This document shows, in pieces, positions 16,430-29,408 of a stretch of 64,000 nucleotides of DNA (its first letter is position 1; every line of letters begins with the position of its first letter). The position numbers were made by a program, and so were the translations under genes. This stretch comes from Rhodocyclaceae bacterium (lineage in GTDB: Bacteria > Pseudomonadota > Gammaproteobacteria > Burkholderiales > Rhodocyclaceae). Location of the stretch: assembly GCA_016721505.1 (NCBI GenBank), contig JADKHX010000001.1, positions 310,001 through 374,000 on the forward strand, given 5' to 3'. Below the pieces are notes generated by a model. It was not told the DNA's origin. It was given only the letters and a program-made list of their open reading frames with translations, and did no database searches.

Positions 16430-17494
16430 ATGAAATTCTTTGACGAAGCGCGAATTGAAGTTTTTGCCGGTGACGGCGGGAACGGCGCATCCTCATTTCG
16501 GCGCGAAAAATATATCCCCTTCGGCGGCCCCGATGGCGGAGACGGTGGGCGTGGAGCAAGCATTTGGGCAGTGGCCGATTGCAATCTCAACACGCTAATC
16601 GACTTTCGCTACACGCGCGCATTTCGCGCGCAAAAAGGTGGTAATGGACGTGGTGCAGATTGCTATGGCAAAGGCGGCGACGACATGGAACTACGCATGC
16701 CGGTAGGCACTGTGGTCACTGACGGCAGCAGCGGCGAAGTTATTGCTGATTTGGATGTCGATGGCAAACGCATGTTGATTGCGCGTGGTGGTCAAGGTGG
16801 TTTGGGCAATTTGCATTTCAAGTCCAGCACCAATCGCGCGCCGCGTCAGTCGACTCCGGGCGAACCAGGCGAAACTCGTGAGCTGAAATTAGAACTCAAA
16901 GTGCTTGCAGATGTCGGTCTGCTCGGCTTGCCCAACGCTGGTAAATCCACTTTCATCCGCTCTGTTTCTGCAGCAAAGCCCAAAGTCGCAGACTACCCAT
17001 TCACCACGCTACATCCAAACCTTGGTGTGGTTCGGGTTGATCACAACCGAAGTTTTGTTATCGCCGATGTGCCTGGATTAATCGAAGGTGCATCCGAAGG
17101 TGCTGGCTTGGGACACCGGTTTTTGAAACACTTGCAACGCACCGGACTGTTGCTTCACTTGGTCGATATTGCGCCATTTGATACCGATGTTGACCCGATC
17201 CATGACGCACACGCGATTTTGGAGGAGTTACGGAAGTACGACGAGTCGCTGTACGCCAAACCACGTTGGCTGCTTATTAATAAATCTGACTTAGTGTCGG
17301 CGGACGAACTCGCGGTGCGGGTTAAAAAGCTGGTAGATAGCTACGCGCCTGAGAAATATTTTGTTGTTTCCGGCATCAGCGGCAACGGTTGCCAGAACGT
17401 TTGTTTCGCTGTGATGGATCATATCGAGGCACTACGTCGTCATGAACGTGCCAGCGCGCCCACCGCCGCTTCCGTCGATGCGCCATCAGATTGA
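16430..17494 (+). CDS. obgE: Obg family GTPase (ObgE/CgtA)
   Basis: A 354-residue GTPase involved in 50S assembly and stress signalling. The N-terminal glycine-rich Obg domain covers about residues 1-158 (MKFFDEARIEVFAGDGGNGA). The G domain follows, with G1 GLPNAGKST, switch II DVPGLIEGASEGAGLGHRFL and the NKSD motif. Its ATG lies 15 bases after the terminator stem. The 3' end overlaps proB by 17 bases. Confidence 0.97.
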   Translation: MKFFDEARIEVFAGDGGNGASSFRREKYIPFGGPDGGDGGRGASIWAVADCNLNTLIDFRYTRAFRAQKGGNGRGADCYGKGGDDMELRMPVGTVVTDGSSGEVIADLDVDGKRMLIARGGQGGLGNLHFKSSTNRAPRQSTPGEPGETRELKLELKVLADVGLLGLPNAGKSTFIRSVSAAKPKVADYPFTTLHPNLGVVRVDHNRSFVIADVPGLIEGASEGAGLGHRFLKHLQRTGLLLHLVDIAPFDTDVDPIHDAHAILEELRKYDESLYAKPRWLLINKSDLVSADELAVRVKKLVDSYAPEKYFVVSGISGNGCQNVCFAVMDHIEALRRHERASAPTAASVDAPSD

Positions 17495-18593
17495 AAATGC
17501 CAAGCGCATCGTCGTCAAAGTCGGTAGCGCATTAGTTACAAATAACGGTGAAGGTTTAGACCACGCGTTTATCGCTGACTGCGCGCGACAAATTGCCTCG
17601 CTGCATCAATCAGGGCGTGAAATTCTCCTCGTTTCCTCCGGCGCAATTGCTGCCGGCATGCAGCGATTGGGCTGGAAACAGCGCCCGCACGCCATGCACG
17701 AGCTGCAGGCAGCTGCGGCTGTCGGACAAATGGGTTTGGCGCAAGCCTATGAATCCAACTTCGAAAAAATGCAATTGCGTGTAGCGCAGATTTTGTTGAC
17801 ACATGAAGATTTGGCCGACCGCACACGCTATCTGAATGCACGCTCAACACTGACTACTTTGCTGGAGCTGGGCGTAGTTCCTATCATTAATGAAAATGAC
17901 ACAGTTGTCACCGATGAAATCAAGTTTGGCGACAACGATACGCTTGGCGCATTGGTTGCCAATCTTGTTGAGGCCGATGCACTGATCATACTGACCGACC
18001 AAGATGGACTGTTTGAAGCTGATCCGCGAAGTAAGCCGGACGCGATATTTGTCGCCGAAGGCCAGGCCGACGACCCGCGTTACGAAGCTATGGCGGGGGG
18101 TGCTGCAAGTAGTTTGAGCCGCGGTGGAATGATCACCAAAATTCGCGCTGCGCAGCGCGCGGCCAAGAGTGGCGCACATACCCTGATCGTCAATGGTAGA
18201 ACACCAAACTCGCTCGAAAAATCAGCTACCGGGTTCGAAATTGGCACTCTACTCTTTGCCGCGTCGACTCCGCTTGCGGCACGCAAGCAATGGCTGGCGG
18301 ATCACCTTCAACTTGCCGGTGACCTGGTTCTAGATGACGGGGCGGTTAATGCATTACGCAATGGAAAGAGTCTTTTGCCGGTCGGTGTGAGTGCTGTTGT
18401 CGGTGAATTTGAACGTGGTGCGGCCGTTCGATGCCTAGACGCTAAACAGGTGGAGGTCGCCCGCGGCTTGGTTAACTACTCATCATCGGATGCCAAGCGA
18501 ATTGCCAAGCGAGGCACACAGGAAATTGAGCGTGTGCTCGGTTATCTTAATGACGACGAACTAATCCATCGCGATAATTTGGTTTTGATGTAG
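17478..18593 (+). CDS. proB: Glutamate 5-kinase
   Basis: A 371-residue enzyme catalysing ATP-dependent phosphorylation of glutamate, the first step of proline synthesis. The kinase domain begins RIVVKVGSALVTNNGEG and includes NENDTVVTDEIKFGDNDTLGALVA and GGMITKIRAA. A C-terminal PUA domain starts at about residue 280. ATG 17478 overlaps the end of obgE; an ATG 12 codons upstream would add a proline-rich leader. Confidence 0.96.
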   Translation: MRHQIENAKRIVVKVGSALVTNNGEGLDHAFIADCARQIASLHQSGREILLVSSGAIAAGMQRLGWKQRPHAMHELQAAAAVGQMGLAQAYESNFEKMQLRVAQILLTHEDLADRTRYLNARSTLTTLLELGVVPIINENDTVVTDEIKFGDNDTLGALVANLVEADALIILTDQDGLFEADPRSKPDAIFVAEGQADDPRYEAMAGGAASSLSRGGMITKIRAAQRAAKSGAHTLIVNGRTPNSLEKSATGFEIGTLLFAASTPLAARKQWLADHLQLAGDLVLDDGAVNALRNGKSLLPVGVSAVVGEFERGAAVRCLDAKQVEVARGLVNYSSSDAKRIAKRGTQEIERVLGYLNDDELIHRDNLVLM

Positions 18594-18635
18594 CAACCAC
18601 GCATCAACATCAAAATCATGCTGAATTTTGTTCTA

Positions 18636-18664
18636 CAACGGCGTGTCACCGGCACCAACTGGTG
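18636..18664 (+). repeat. Dispersed repeat, compact form, 3' of proB
   Basis: It reads CAACGGCGTGTCACC then GGCACCAACTGGTG. It lies between the proB stop and the rrn terminator, in noncoding DNA. Confidence 0.85.
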
Positions 18665-18691
18665 ATCTGATTGAAGTCAGGGAATAGAAAG

Positions 18692-18727
18692 CAAAAGCCC
18701 CATCGAGTGTAAATTCGATGGGCCTTT
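18692..18727 (-). terminator. rrn operon terminator
   Basis: Inverted repeat AAAAGGCCCATCGA / TCGATGGGGCTTTT around a short loop, followed on the minus strand by TTTTGCTTTC. It lies about 20 bases after the 5S gene. It has T-rich flanks on both sides, so it may also stop proB transcripts from the other direction. Confidence 0.8.
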
Positions 18728-18744
18728 TGTTGTTGCATGGGGAG

Positions 18745-18860
18745 TCTGGCGTTGACCTACTTTCTCACACGGTGAAGTGCAATATCATTGGCGCGGAGGC
18801 GTTTCACGGTCCTGTTCGGGATGGGAAGGGGGTGGTTCCACCTCGCTATGGACACCAGAC
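18745..18860 (-). rRNA. rrf: 5S ribosomal RNA
   Basis: On the minus strand the sequence starts GTCTGGTGTCCATAGCGAGG and contains the conserved CCATCCCGAACAGG segment. It ends with AGGTCAACGCCAGAC, which pairs with the 5' end. The length is about 116 bases. It is the last gene of the rrn operon. End positions are good to a few bases. Confidence 0.92.
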
Positions 18861-18979
18861 GTAAAGGGTTGTGTTCTGGTTTTGGCTGTTAGGCGGTGAT
18901 CAGAACACGCGATTTGGAAGAAGTAGTTGGTTGTGACTGTATTTTCAGTGTTTGGTTGTTTCTATAACTCAATGTTATA

Positions 18980-21876
<2,897 letters not shown>

Positions 21877-22043
21877 CTATAACCTTGAGCTCCGGTTCCG
21901 CTTCGCCGAAATCCAACAAGCCAAACAACCAAACTTTCATTTTTTCCACGCCTTGCGCCGGTTCAAAGGACAGAGTATGGGAAGATACAATCACAACCCA
22001 TGCGCACTCCTTCCGGAGTGCCCATTCTTTACTTCTTCCAAAT

Positions 22044-22055
22044 TGTTAAAGAGCA
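22044..22055 (-). promoter_or_regulatory. boxA antitermination site in the 16S-23S spacer
   Basis: On the minus strand it reads TGCTCTTTAACA, the consensus boxA that recruits NusB-S10 to keep RNA polymerase from terminating within rrn. It lies between tRNA-Ala and 23S, a usual place. Confidence 0.85.
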
Positions 22056-22165
22056 CAATGGGATGCATCTGCATCCCATCATTAAGCCAGTTCGGTCTTC
22101 CAACCGTTATTCAAATCCACTCATCGAGCAAGCTTGAATAACCGCTGAAACTAAACACTAAGTAT

Positions 22166-22241
22166 TGGTGGAGGATGACGGGATCGAACCGACGACCCCC
22201 TGCTTGCAAAGCAGGTGCTCTCCCAGCTGAGCTAATCCCCC
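22166..22241 (-). tRNA. tRNA-Ala (anticodon TGC)
   Basis: 76 bases beginning GGGGGATTAGCTCAGCTGGG, with anticodon loop TTTGCAA and an encoded CCA end. All four arms form. It is the second tRNA of the rrn spacer. Confidence 0.97.
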
Positions 22242-22252
22242 TCTTGGTCGCG

Positions 22253-22329
22253 TGGTGGGTCTGGATGGGTTCGAACCATCGACCCCCGCCTTATCAAGAC
22301 GGTGCTCTAACCAGCTGAGCTACAGACCC
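22253..22329 (-). tRNA. tRNA-Ile (anticodon GAT)
   Basis: 77 bases beginning GGGTCTGTAGCTCAGCTGGT, with the GAT anticodon in TTGATAA and an encoded CCA end. It lies directly after 16S in the rrn spacer. Confidence 0.97.
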
Positions 22330-22344
22330 GTACTCTGGCTTGTA

Positions 22345-22366
22345 ACAACCGATAGGTTGTAGGTGC
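22345..22366 (-). other. 16S processing stem, 3' arm
   Basis: This segment is complementary to 24156-24176 in the rrn leader over about 21 base pairs with one bulge. The two arms bracket 16S, so the transcript can form the long stem that RNase III cuts to release pre-16S. Confidence 0.75.
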
Positions 22367-22383
22367 TTGACAGATGCTTTCTC

Positions 22384-23921
<1,538 letters not shown>

Positions 23922-24246
23922 AATCTTGTGCTTTTTAGTACTTCTCACTCAAACGAATCATCAGAGGCCAAAATTTTACTTTCGACCTTTCTTACTTTTC
24001 GTGTAAGTGTTTGCTTCTTTATTTCTTAAAGCCGTTACAGACTCCTCTTAATCACCTTTCAGCAATCAAGCAAAGCTTAGTCAAGTCTTTCAACCCAACA
24101 CGCCACAGTACTTTCGATTTGAGTACCGCAACCTGCAACAGCCCAGCTTCCGCAAACACCTACACCTATCGGTTGTCTTATTTTTAAGGACCTTCGCAAC
24201 AGCGCGCGTTTCCGCTCACCACCGCCTTCTCCGCATCAAGCAGAGA
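23922..24246 (-). other. rrn leader region
   Basis: About 325 AT-rich bases between the promoter and 16S with no gene. The segment 24156-24176 pairs with the spacer to form the RNase III stem. I see no convincing boxA here and no second promoter. Confidence 0.6.
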
Positions 24247-24252
24247 GGTGAG

Positions 24253-24281
24253 ATTATATGGAGAGGAATACCGTGGGTCAA
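24253..24281 (-). promoter_or_regulatory. rrn P1 promoter
   Basis: On the minus strand TTGACC (24276-24281), a 17-base spacer and a perfect TATAAT (24253-24258). It lies only about 50 bases after the tyrS stop and upstream of the processing stem, as an rrn promoter must. Confidence 0.88.
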
Positions 24282-24333
24282 CAGTTTTTTGAAAATTATT
24301 GAGCATTAGTAATCGCCTTCTACGCCTGCGCGC

Positions 24334-25548
24334 TTACTGGACCGTAACGCGGGCGTACTTACGCTTTCCAACTTGCAACACGACCGTCATTTGCGGTGCC
24401 AATGACGCCGATCGATCACCAATTTTCTCCCCATCCAAACGCACACCACCGGCATCGATTAGGCGCAGCGCTTCAGACGTACTCGGTACCAAACCAGTGG
24501 CTTTCAGTATCTGTGCAACTGAGCCAGCGGCGACAACAAACTCATCCATCTCAGTAGGAATCTGGCCGCGTTGAAACCTGCTTTCAAAATCACTTAGCGC
24601 ATCCTGCGCATCTTTTCGAGAATGAAAGCGGGTCACAATTTCAATAGCCAGCTCGATTTTGACATCGCGCGGATTTCGCCCGTCAGCTACTTCGCGCCGA
24701 AATTCGGCGATTTCTGCACTGGTTCGGAACGACAGCAAATCAAAGTACCGCCACATTAGCTGGTCAGAAATGGACATCAGCTTTCCAAAAATTTCTTTGG
24801 CTGGTTCAGTGATGCCGATGTAGTTGCCCTGAGATTTCGACATCTTATTGACGCCGTCAAGACCTTCCAAAAGCGGCATCGTTAGCACGCACTGAGGCTT
24901 TTGCCCGTAGTGTTTTTGTAGCTCGCGACCAACCAACAAATTAAACTTTTGGTCGGTTCCGCCTAGTTCGATATCTGCCTTCATCGCGACCGAGTCGTAG
25001 CCTTGGCACAAGGGATACAGAAACTCGTGGATCGCGATGGGTTGCTCTGCCGTGTAGCGTTTCGAGAAGTCGTCACGCTCCAACATGCGAGCAACAGTAT
25101 GTTGGGCGGCAAGCTTGATCATTCCAGCTGCACCAAGCTGATCAAACCAAGTGGAATTAAAACAGACCTCAGTGAGATCAGGATCAAGGACCTTAAACGC
25201 CTGCTCTCGGTAAGTGTCGGCGTTTGCAATTATTTGGCCTCGCGTCAAGGGCGGTCGGGTGGCGTTCTTGCCCGTAGGATCACCAATCATTCCGGTGAAA
25301 TCGCCAATCAGAAACATGACATGATGTCCAAGCTTTTGAAAATGTCGCAGCTTGTTAAGCAGCACTGTATGCCCCAGATGTAAATCCGGCGCCGTTGGAT
25401 CGAATCCCGCTTTTACGCGCAGTGGCTGTCCGGTTTTAATCCGCTCAATTAGTTCATTTTTGACTAAAAGCTCACTTGCGCCGCGGACAATTTGCGTTAG
25501 TTGATCATCAACATCGATCATGTTGTTCTCATTGAATTTTCTAGCCAC
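24334..25548 (-). CDS. tyrS: Tyrosyl-tRNA synthetase
   Basis: A class I synthetase of up to 404 residues, charging tRNA-Tyr. The HIGH-type motif is HLGHT in APDLHLGHTV, the KMSKS motif is intact (VNKMSKSQGN), and an S4-like RNA-binding domain forms the C-terminus (LRLIDAGGVRLDGEKIGD). Two starts are possible: the GTG at 25548 and the ATG at 25521 (MIDVDDQL); the conserved region begins after both. It lies upstream of and co-directional with the rrn operon. Confidence 0.96.
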   Translation of the reverse strand: MARKFNENNMIDVDDQLTQIVRGASELLVKNELIERIKTGQPLRVKAGFDPTAPDLHLGHTVLLNKLRHFQKLGHHVMFLIGDFTGMIGDPTGKNATRPPLTRGQIIANADTYREQAFKVLDPDLTEVCFNSTWFDQLGAAGMIKLAAQHTVARMLERDDFSKRYTAEQPIAIHEFLYPLCQGYDSVAMKADIELGGTDQKFNLLVGRELQKHYGQKPQCVLTMPLLEGLDGVNKMSKSQGNYIGITEPAKEIFGKLMSISDQLMWRYFDLLSFRTSAEIAEFRREVADGRNPRDVKIELAIEIVTRFHSRKDAQDALSDFESRFQRGQIPTEMDEFVVAAGSVAQILKATGLVPSTSEALRLIDAGGVRLDGEKIGDRSASLAPQMTVVLQVGKRKYARVTVQ

Positions 25549-25731
25549 TTATTTGAGCAGCCTAAGTTTACCGACCATCACGTGCCGCGCGCGATACACG
25601 AATAGGCAATCGTCAATGCAAGCTAAATACCAAACAAACAATGCATCAGACCAATACCGTCACCAAATACACGGGCTTGCCAGAACTCACAGAAAAACGC
25701 TTCGTCTGCGCAATCCCTAAATGGCTAGAAT

Positions 25732-26082
25732 TTATGCGGAAAACGACGACCCGCAGCCGCAAGTGCTTGTTGCGTTGGGGTTTTTTATAACAAACTGCGA
25801 TCCTTCAAGCCCCTCGGTATAGTCAATTTCAGCACCAACCAAGTATTGGTAGCTCATCGGATCGACCAATAAGGTAACACCGTCTTTCACCAACGCAGTG
25901 TCATCGTCGTTGGTCACTTCGTCGAAGGTAAAACCGTATTGAAAACCCGAGCATCCGCCGCCCGAAACAAATACGCGCAACTTCAAATCCGGATTGCCTT
26001 CTTCGAGTATCAGTTCTTTAACCTTGTTGGCCGCTCCGTCGGTAAAAACAAACGGTGAGGGCATTTCGAGTGGTGCGTTCAT
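25732..26082 (-). CDS. erpA: ErpA, iron-sulfur cluster insertion protein (A-type carrier)
   Basis: A 116-residue A-type carrier that passes Fe-S clusters to target enzymes. The three cluster cysteines are visible: SGGGCSGFQYGF and the C-terminal CGCG in TSTCGCGSSF. ATG 26082 (MNAPLEMPSPF) has a good AAGGAG ribosome-binding site; a longer frame upstream lacks support. It probably serves Fe-S proteins such as BioB encoded further along. Confidence 0.96.
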   Translation of the reverse strand: MNAPLEMPSPFVFTDGAANKVKELILEEGNPDLKLRVFVSGGGCSGFQYGFTFDEVTNDDDTALVKDGVTLLVDPMSYQYLVGAEIDYTEGLEGSQFVIKNPNATSTCGCGSSFSA

Positions 26083-26150
26083 AGTGGTACTCCTTGGATA
26101 TCCCGACAACTATATGCGGGCAATCATTATCATTGCAATATCGCAGTGCT

Positions 26151-26552
26151 TCAATTCTTGGCTGCCAATTTGAGTTCGACAGTTTTCGCTGGCGCGCCCT
26201 CGTGCACCAGGCGCCCTTGAACAACGGCACCCAGATGAATTTCGATGTTTGTGTACTCGACATCCCCGGTCACGCGCGCCTTCGACTGCAATTCCAGAAA
26301 CTCCGGTGAACGTATTGGGCCAACCACCGTGCCGTTTACTACTGCGTGTGACACCGAGACTTTACCCTCTATTCGCGCGTGCTCACTAACAACTAACGTT
26401 GCGGGTTGGCCATCGCGCGACGATACGTTACCCGCAATTTCGCCATCTACACGCAAACCGCCCGAAAATATGATGTCACCGATAATCGAAGTGCCGGCAC
26501 CAATCAGACTGTCGATTCTATTTTGTGCTCTGGATGGTTTCTTTTCAAACAT
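26151..26552 (-). CDS. Bactofilin family cytoskeletal protein
   Basis: A 133-residue protein with the central bactofilin (DUF583) beta-helix domain, about residues 20-115. Its repeated glycine and hydrophobic pattern runs from GTSIIGDIIFSGGLRVDGEI to AVVQGRLVHEG. Bactofilins polymerise without nucleotide and help place cell wall or polar structures. It stands between the DUF6776 gene and erpA, a conserved betaproteobacterial arrangement. Confidence 0.93.
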   Translation of the reverse strand: MFEKKPSRAQNRIDSLIGAGTSIIGDIIFSGGLRVDGEIAGNVSSRDGQPATLVVSEHARIEGKVSVSHAVVNGTVVGPIRSPEFLELQSKARVTGDVEYTNIEIHLGAVVQGRLVHEGAPAKTVELKLAAKN

Positions 26553-26581
26553 CTTTTCTCCTTTTCCCGCCGGTCTCGTTA

Positions 26582-27352
26582 CTAAAGACCAATCGACTGT
26601 CTTGCTCGAATTGCACCATTCTCAACTAATCGCACTTCCACGCTACTGACCGCCACGCTTGCCGGAATCCTTAAAATGCCATCAAGCCTTGCAAAATACT
26701 TGAAATTGACTGAAAACCCAGCAAAGTCAACACCATCCTTTTCAGGATAGTCAATCATAACAGTCTGGCCTTCACGTCGTCCAAGTATCGCAAACTGAAG
26801 ACGTCCTTTGAACTCCCGGCCTTTGTCTTTACCGTGCTGGGTGACGAGCAAGTGATATGCATACTTCCCGCCCTCGCGTTGAGCCTCCACTTGGAACCGC
26901 GAAATCGACAAGTTGGCTTGACCGGCATCGCTGCCAAGAAAGTTCTCGAACATTGCAAGATCCGCTTTAAGACGAACATTGTCGTCCTCAATCCTCTTTA
27001 CCTGTTGGGTCAGTCGATCTTGTGTCGTCTTTTCAATTTGCAACTGGCTCACGCTAGTGTCGGCAGTGGCACGCGCGGCGGCTAATTCTTGTTCAAGCGA
27101 TGAAACCCGTTCACGCAACACCTTCACGTCACGGGCATTTTCTTCACCGGCAAATCCTGAAAAAGTTCGTCCTGCGTCGTAAATCCAGCCAGCCAACGCA
27201 AGCGATATGCTAGATAGAAAAATTACTGACGCGACCCGCCAATACCACGGCCACGCGGTGCGTACCGTGACCCCGGCAGATGCCCAACCAAGTCGACTTT
27301 TCAGTCGCCTTAGCTTCAGGGCGAGACGGGAAGTTGGGTCAGACCAGAACAC
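26582..27352 (-). CDS. DUF6776 family membrane-anchored coiled-coil protein
   Basis: Up to 256 residues. An N-terminal basic stretch is followed by one membrane segment (about residues 40-62), a coiled coil (about 78-135, with LRERVSSLEQELAAARA), and a beta-rich C-terminal domain. The function is unknown. Position next to bactofilin is conserved in relatives, and the coiled coil suggests a scaffolding partner, which is inference. The start is uncertain: the GTG at 27352 overlaps argC by 37 bases, and a downstream start is possible. Confidence 0.75.
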   Translation of the reverse strand: MFWSDPTSRLALKLRRLKSRLGWASAGVTVRTAWPWYWRVASVIFLSSISLALAGWIYDAGRTFSGFAGEENARDVKVLRERVSSLEQELAAARATADTSVSQLQIEKTTQDRLTQQVKRIEDDNVRLKADLAMFENFLGSDAGQANLSISRFQVEAQREGGKYAYHLLVTQHGKDKGREFKGRLQFAILGRREGQTVMIDYPEKDGVDFAGFSVNFKYFARLDGILRIPASVAVSSVEVRLVENGAIRARQSIGL

Positions 27353-28347
27353 TCTTCAACACCAAACATGATGTTCATGTTTTGAATAGCCTGCCCAGCG
27401 GCACCCTTGACTAGGTTATCAATCACCGCAAGCACAACCAGCATGTTGCCCTGTTGAGGACGATGGACTGCAATTCTGCACATATTCGCCGCTCGAACCG
27501 ACCGCGTTTCGGGATGCGAATTGAGTGGCATAACATCGACAAACAGTTCATCCCGATAGCGAGTTTCAAACATCGCCTGAAAATCTTCCTCGCGCGTAAT
27601 GCGCGCGTATAGCGTCGCGTGGATTCCACGAATCATCGGTGTCAGATGCGGCACAAAGGTCAACCCAACATCGCGCTTTGCAGCCTCAGCGAGACCTTGT
27701 CGAATTTCCGGCAGGTGACGATGACCCGCAACGCCATAAGCCTTGAAGTTGTCAGCTGCTTCGCTAAACAATATATGCGTTTCAACTTTGCGGCCAGCGC
27801 CGGATACACCAGATTTTGTATCGGCAATGAGGTGATCGACGTCTATACAGCCAGATTCAATGAGCGGCAAGAAGCCGAGTTGCGTCGCCGTCGGAAAGCA
27901 TCCTGGATTAGCCACTAATCTGGCGGATCGAATCGCAGTTCGATTTACTTCGGGCAGACCATAGACCGCTTCCGCAAGTAACTCAGGCGCGGCATGCGGC
28001 ATGCCGTACCATTTTTCCCAAACCGCTCTATCACGGAGTCGAAAATCAGCCGCCAAATCAACAATGCGCACACCTGCAGCAAGCAATTGTGCCGCCTGAG
28101 TCATCGCAATCCCGTTCGGTGTGGCGAAGAAAACCACGTGGCACGTTTCTAGCGCGGCGACATCAGGCTTGCAAAATTTTAGCTCTATCGCCCCGCGCAA
28201 ACTGGGAAACATATCGGCGACATTGGTGCCAGCATCACCACGCGAAGTGATTGCGACGATTTCAACATTGGGATGTTGAGCCAGCAAGCGCAACAGTTCG
28301 ACTCCGGTATATCCGGTGCCGCCAACGATGCCTACTTTAATCACCAT
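27316..28347 (-). CDS. argC: N-acetyl-gamma-glutamyl-phosphate reductase
   Basis: A 343-residue NADPH-dependent enzyme of arginine synthesis, reducing N-acetylglutamyl phosphate to the semialdehyde. The nucleotide loop GIVGGTGYTGVELL lies at the start, the catalytic cysteine in ANPGCFPTA, and the family motif HLTPMIRGI in the C-terminal half. ATG 28347 is preceded by GGGGGAT. A frame extended upstream crosses the terminator and is not real. Confidence 0.97.
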   Translation of the reverse strand: MVIKVGIVGGTGYTGVELLRLLAQHPNVEIVAITSRGDAGTNVADMFPSLRGAIELKFCKPDVAALETCHVVFFATPNGIAMTQAAQLLAAGVRIVDLAADFRLRDRAVWEKWYGMPHAAPELLAEAVYGLPEVNRTAIRSARLVANPGCFPTATQLGFLPLIESGCIDVDHLIADTKSGVSGAGRKVETHILFSEAADNFKAYGVAGHRHLPEIRQGLAEAAKRDVGLTFVPHLTPMIRGIHATLYARITREEDFQAMFETRYRDELFVDVMPLNSHPETRSVRAANMCRIAVHRPQQGNMLVVLAVIDNLVKGAAGQAIQNMNIMFGVEECSGLTQLPVSP

Positions 28348-28382
28348 CTCGTATCCCCCACTGACCCAGTATTGATTGAGAC

Positions 28383-28411
28383 AAAAAAGCCGCCCGAAGG
28401 CGGCCTTTTTT
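28383..28411 (-). terminator. Terminator after rpsI
   Basis: GCCGCC / GGCGGC stem with a CGAA tetraloop, flanked by six A on one side and six T on the other, so it can work in both directions. It lies between rpsI and argC and separates them transcriptionally. Confidence 0.88.
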
Positions 28412-28423
28412 CGTTCGGGAAGC

Positions 28424-28816
28424 TTAGCGCTTCGAGAACTGCTTTCTGCGGCGCGCCTTGCGAAGACCGACTTTTTTGCGCTCAACTTCGCGCGCATCGC
28501 GGGTCACAAACCCGGCGTTCGACAACGCTGGCTTTAAGGTCGCATCATACTGAATAAGTGCGCGGGTAATACCATGACGTACTGCACCGGCTTGGCCGGA
28601 TTCACCACCACCAATTACATTGACCATGATGTCGAAAGTGCCAGTGTGCTGAGTCAGCTCAAGTGGCTGGCGGACTACCATGCGACCGGTTTCGCGTGAG
28701 AAAAACTCATCAACTGGCTTTTCGTTAACGACAATTTTGCCGCTGCCGGCACGCAGGAAAACACGCGCAATCGCAGTTTTGCGACGGCCTGTTCCGTAGT
28801 ATTGAGTTACAGACAT
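28424..28816 (-). CDS. rpsI: 30S ribosomal protein S9
   Basis: A 130-residue protein starting MSVTQYYGTGRRKTAIARVF and ending with the basic tail RKARRRKQFSKR that touches the P-site tRNA. Length equals E. coli S9. It follows rplM after 21 bases. Confidence 0.98.
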   Translation of the reverse strand: MSVTQYYGTGRRKTAIARVFLRAGSGKIVVNEKPVDEFFSRETGRMVVRQPLELTQHTGTFDIMVNVIGGGESGQAGAVRHGITRALIQYDATLKPALSNAGFVTRDAREVERKKVGLRKARRRKQFSKR

Positions 28817-28837
28817 GAAAGCTCCTAAGTAACTTGT

Positions 28838-29266
28838 TTAGATGGCCAGCGGCTTTGGCTGCTGGGCACTATGTGGATGGTCGGTGCCGGCGTAGCACTT
28901 CATTTTCTTGATCATTGCATAGCCCAGCGGTCCTTTAGGCAACATACCTTTAACGGCTTTTTCCAGAATACGGCCTGGGAAGCGCGCTTGCAATTTGTCG
29001 AAATTGGTTTCGTTGATGCCGCCTGGGTAACCAGTGTGGCTGTAGTATTTTTTGTCCAGCCCTTTGTTGCCTGTCACACGCAACTTTTCGACATTGACGA
29101 CGACGATGAAATCGCCGGTATCCACGTGAGGCGTGTAAATCGGCTTGTGCTTGCCACGGAGGCGCAGGGCAATATCAGCGGCCAAACGACCCAAGACTTT
29201 GTCGGTTGCGTCGACGACAAACCAGTCGTGCGTCACTTCATGCGGTTTTGCAGAAAAAGTTTTCAT
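28838..29266 (-). CDS. rplM: 50S ribosomal protein L13
   Basis: A 142-residue protein, same length as E. coli L13. Signatures are WFVVDATDKVLGRLAA and the central VEKLRVTGNKGLDKKYYSHT. It begins the rplM-rpsI operon behind a strong promoter. Confidence 0.98.
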   Translation of the reverse strand: MKTFSAKPHEVTHDWFVVDATDKVLGRLAADIALRLRGKHKPIYTPHVDTGDFIVVVNVEKLRVTGNKGLDKKYYSHTGYPGGINETNFDKLQARFPGRILEKAVKGMLPKGPLGYAMIKKMKCYAGTDHPHSAQQPKPLAI

Positions 29267-29355
29267 TCTTGCTATGTTCCTTAACGGTACAGTCTAGATG
29301 CCAGCACAGCGCGCATGCACCTGAAAGCGGGGCACTTTTTGGCGGAAAGCCGAGC

Positions 29356-29385
29356 ATTCTATCCAAGCAATGCATACTGTGTCAA
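29356..29385 (-). promoter_or_regulatory. Sigma-70 promoter of rplM-rpsI
   Basis: On the minus strand a perfect TTGACA (29380-29385), an 18-base spacer and TAGAAT (29356-29361), about 90 bases before the rplM ATG. Confidence 0.78.
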
Positions 29386-29408
29386 ACATCTTGGTCGATT
29401 GTTGATGC

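Noticed and set aside
25838..25856. A TCAGCACCAACCAAG stretch resembling the repeat right half
   Set aside because: It encodes the conserved YLVGAEIDY of ErpA; the left half is missing.
26490..26515. GCCGGCACCAATCAG in the bactofilin gene
   Set aside because: It encodes the family motif LIGAGTSI, and the match to the core is short.
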